From assembly GCA_914767715.1 (NCBI GenBank), contig OU612066.1:10793001-10857000 (forward strand): a stretch of DNA of 64,000 nucleotides, in the 5' to 3' direction. Positions 60,736-64,000 of the stretch are shown here, in pieces. Numbering within the stretch: position 1 is the first letter of the stretch; the number at the start of each line of letters is the position of its first letter. A program made the position numbers and the translations under genes. The notes beneath the pieces are model-generated. The model was given only the letters and a program-made list of their open reading frames with translations, was not told where the DNA came from and did not search any database. The stretch comes from Membranipora membranacea. Its lineage: Eukaryota; Bryozoa; Gymnolaemata; Cheilostomatida; Membraniporidae.

Positions 60736-61435
60736 TTCAGTGTTTTCTACATTGTACTCGTGGGTACTCTGTTCCCAACAGCTCCCACAAGTGCTGCCAA
60801 GATTTTTTGTTTGGCTAGTGCCTTAATTCTGATTTCGGCATTGGATTTCCCGATATCAATCTTCACCTTTGATTTCAACCATCCATTTTTGATTTCTCAT
60901 TTTCGGTATTTCCAATTTTAGGTACCGATATATGGTTTTAATGATGTGGCTCAGAAGATAAGCACAGTTCCATAATTAAGAGATTTGATCCAAAGCTGCA
61001 ATTTACCCAAAGATGTAGCCTTATGAAAAAAGGCACACTCAGGCTTTGATCCCAAAAAGCTATTCAGAACATAGACATTAATAACATATTGAAAAAAAGA
61101 ACTACTAATTTATGCAATATTTGTACAAGATTGCAGGTTGTCTTTTAAGTGTTTTTGCTTGTGATGTTTTACGCTGATATACATGCACAAAACACATCAA
61201 CCATATCCTCTGTTAAGCTGGGTTAGTTATAAAAACGATACAGGTTTCAAGTTTCAGTGATACAAGAGCAGATGGATAGAGATTGGAGATTGTCCTCAAA
61301 TTAATTTCGACTTTTCCTGGTAATAAATACCATTGCTATTGACTTTACCAGTCTTGTCCTTAGACAACACACAAGCATCTTTATTGTAACAGTTCACTCA
61401 GCCCTAAGGTGCTGCCATACCCTATCAAACCGTCT

Positions 61436-61615
61436 AAGGTTCAGACATAAGAAGCATAACTTATTTAGCTTACTTGAGGCTGTTCCTCTTATAAGTAATA
61501 ATATTACCAGCTGGGCTGAAATCTCGCTCGGAAGAGCAGCTGGTGGCAGGTACACATAAGTATTTCTTGGCCAGCTTGGCTAAGGTAGGAAATTTCTGAT
61601 CAACTTTTTCAGCTT
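61436..61615 (-). pseudogene. hAT transposase C-terminal relic
   Basis: Minus-strand translation gives QKFPTLAKLAKKYLCVPATS, then SSERDFSPAGNIITYKRNSL, the hAT dimerisation signature (LA.KYL..PATS..SER.FS.AGN). A frameshift and stops follow before LNKLCFLCLNL, which matches the usual end of the domain. Only this segment is recognisable; no DDE catalytic parts or BED finger are seen. Dead copy. Confidence 0.75.
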
Positions 61616-61841
61616 GCAGATTTTACACTGTACCATCATGCACACCAGTTTTTCCTCTTCTCCATGTCTGATGATTTGGATGGTATGATGGTTAAACTAA
61701 TAGTATTCTTCAAATCTAACCTAGCTGCAGGTGCAGAGTTACAGTATTAAATCTTGTTTCCTTCTGGTGCTGATGCTGATGTCAACGATGCAGCAACATC
61801 AAAATAGGCACTTCCCATCAATACTAGAGCAAGTTTAATCC

Positions 61842-61934
61842 AAATGCCTGCATTCTTGTTGCTCCCTTCCACTGGTCACGTGACCAGTGGACTAGTGACC
61901 AGTGGATCGGGAGCGACTCGGAATGCAGGCAAAT
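61842..61934. repeat. Hairpin element with a perfect 24-bp palindromic core at 61868-61891
   Basis: Outer arms: TGCCTGCATTC...TTGCTCCC on the left and GGGAGCGACTCGGAATGCAGGC on the right. Inside, TCCACTGGTCAC is followed by GTGACCAGTGGA, a perfect palindrome centred on CACGTG, then another GTGACCAGTGG. Related sequences at 16957-17060 and 48588-48640. Confidence 0.7.
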
Positions 61935-62488
61935 GGACCAAACTTGGTCTACATCATTACCAACTAACTATATTATGCCCGAAACACAAACAAGTTTTAT
62001 TAAGTAATAAATATGTTGTAATAAAATAAGCAACAGCCTTGAAGACTCGTTCAATACTTTCGATACCACATAATCAGCCGATACAATGGCTAGCAGCCAA
62101 TTATCCTGGGAAAAAGTAGTAATAGAAGTTGTCTTCTCATAATAATTAGAAAACCAATTACAATGACACACCAATAAGTGAGTTGTTGTAAAAATTATAT
62201 TATCAATTAAATAATAACTTGGCCAGATTCAGCCCGGGATATTCAATTTAGTAAACAGAAACTTGATTTCAATTTATACTGTAAAAAACTAGCCTGTAGC
62301 TAGTTTCTCTTGTGATGTACACACTGAATTCAGTATTCATATCATTCTAACACATTGTACAAAATTCAAAACCTACTTGTCACCTTACTCCTTGCTTTCA
62401 ACACTCTCAAGTGCGGACTTGAAACTCTGTAGAGGAAATAACTTTTTTGCACAAACAGTAAAACACCAACAGCCAGTCACATACAATA

Positions 62489-62574
62489 TCACAGGTCTAC
62501 TCCAAAACCTGAAATTTTGGCAATGTTTGACTGTCAAACATTGCCAAAATCCCAGGTTTTGGAGTAGACCTGTG
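62489..62574. mobile_element. 86-bp palindromic element with 7-bp flanking repeats
   Basis: 41-bp arms (62491-62531 and 62533-62573) pair with two mismatches around one base. Ends are CACAGGTCTACTCC and GGAGTAGACCTGTG. TACAATA occurs at 62482-62488 and 62575-62581. A partial third end (TTTTGGAGTAGACCTGTG) sits at 62655-62672. Confidence 0.65.
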
Positions 62575-62599
62575 TACAATAAAGTAAGTGCCAGTACCT

Positions 62600-64000
62600 T
62601 ACCTTGCTAATTGCAAAACTTACCCAGCAAGGAGTTTTAAGTGAATGTATGTGATTTTGGAGTAGACCTGTGGTTCAAACTTACTAAGTAGCAACAGCAT
62701 TACTGCTTCACCTTGTTCAAACCAAAGAGGAGAACTCCCCTGCTCCCTCTTTTTTCCCACCAAGGCATGCAATGCATGTATACTCTCTGCCTTTGTCCAT
62801 GACCGACAGGAAAACCAGCACAACTGAATTGCTCCAGCAACTCTCGCTTCAGCCTCATTCACACAAAGGGATGGACGTAACAGAATCTTCAGTCAATCCC
62901 ATCACTCGAGCAAAGGCGTCATCAACATCTACATCTAAACAGCCAACGTTTCGTCAGCTTGGAGACATGCGGAACAGTACTTCATCCCTACGTCAAACAC
63001 CCTCCACTTCCAGAGATCTTCTTTCATCCTTCTACCAAGGACTGGAATGCCCTACCCACTGGGAGCCCACTTCTTGTCCCCCCCCCCCTGCGTGTATAAC
63101 CCTCAAAAGCTGTTCAATTATCCAAATTGTTGCTGACCGGAGTTGGCATTGGTGACAGTGACATTGGTTGATCCACTGTTCATGGATATTCAGTCTCCAG
63201 TCTCTCTCACTATACATAGAACTAAGGCCTTCTACTAACTCCTTGTTCCCAGAGAGAAGCTCTGAGGAACCTGCTGTGGTAATATGTTTGCTCTGCACAC
63301 CAGGTCCAGATCATTGTGTTGATGAGAATGGGATGGTAGGTACTGCGATATCTCTGAATGAGAATCAAGATTGGACTTATGGTATAAAGCTGCATGTGGA
63401 GTACTCTTCTTATGAGACGAGTAGTTTTGTAACCTGTACATGTCAGGTCCGTAGTTTAGCAAAAATGGTAGGGGAGGTGCGAATCCTTGAGGGTGTGAGG
63501 AAACACCAGGTTAGGTATTGTAAGTCCTCAGTGCACAACAATGTGTTTTGAAATATAAATAGCAAATTGAAGTCCCAAATGAACTGATGATCCTGCCACG
63601 GAATATTCAATTATAGAAATTTTTGGCCATTCTATTCAGCATGTAAGACCTTCGGACATCTATCATATTCATCCAAGCCTGAAACTTTTTGCTGCCCCCC
63701 CCCCCCCCAGTGTTGTTCTGCGATTTGATTAGAAACTATGACTCTTGGTTGTGTAGAACGCTTCCTGGAAAGACTGGTCATTGAAGCTGATGTGTTGCCT
63801 GAAAAACTTATACCTACACAACTCTGCATTCTTTGTTTTTTTGGGTATCGGACAGAAGTATGGGTGCATCTGAAGATGAAGGAGAGGGTGTAGGAAATCT
63901 GTACGATACCTACAAGGTATAACAAATTAATGTGTGCTATTTCTACAAACATACATTTACTGTATCATAGTCACTTGAAAATCATTGATCCTTGATTATA
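62600..64000. other. Right end of window, no gene recognised
   Basis: Open frames at 62772-63155 and 63168-63551 (plus) overlap others on the minus strand and show no family signature. Poly-C runs lie near 63079-63088 and 63696-63708. A gene continuing past the right edge cannot be excluded. Confidence 0.35.

Noticed and set aside
62772-63155. 127-codon Ser/Thr-rich plus-strand frame
   Set aside because: Low-complexity composition, overlaps minus-strand frames, no motif.

Overview
The window is metazoan nuclear DNA: AT-rich, with short exons bounded by GT/AG splice sites, long introns, and many small fold-back elements, a tRNA-derived SINE and dead non-LTR and hAT copies. The genes are animal families (fascin, DNAJB12, GADD45GIP1, a Notch-ligand-like DSL/EGF receptor, peroxiredoxin-6). 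The mixture suggests a marine invertebrate, possibly a deuterostome such as a hemichordate or echinoderm, but the sequence alone does not fix the phylum.

Layout. 1-1796 (-): first two coding exons of fascin, running off the left edge. 4313-10700 (-): complete DNAJB12-type J-protein in eight coding exons. Its start lies 194 bp from that of GADD45GIP1/CRIF1 (10895-12394, +, three coding exons), a head-to-head pair. 14414-26405 (-): a 14-exon type I membrane protein with a Notch-ligand N terminus (MNNL/C2, DSL), about 31 EGF repeats (24 of them in one 2.8 kb exon built from tandem EGF triplets), one membrane segment, and a tail rich in YxxP and NPxY motifs. This is the most unusual gene here. 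Its introns hold a 698-bp fold-back transposon, smaller hairpins and a LINE fragment.

27779-28595: an 817-bp unit with 17-bp inverted ends and a perfect ~55-copy 9-bp minisatellite. 29220-30839 (-): a five-exon small secreted protein of unknown family. 30840-33709 is unremarkable. 33710-36301 (-): a frameshifted SAP-SWIM-YqaJ nuclease relic.

38988-55052: three intact peroxiredoxin-6 genes with identical exon structure, orientation -,+,-; the third has a dead LINE and a U2-snRNA-headed insertion in intron 2. 55300-64000 has no recognisable host gene. It holds short palindromic elements, a ~0.8 kb inverted repeat, a degenerate ~0.45 kb direct duplication, a tRNA-derived SINE, a hAT transposase relic and further hairpins.

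The genes look like independent housekeeping or signalling units rather than one pathway. The functional groupings are the shared DNAJB12/GADD45GIP1 promoter region and the peroxiredoxin-6 cluster.
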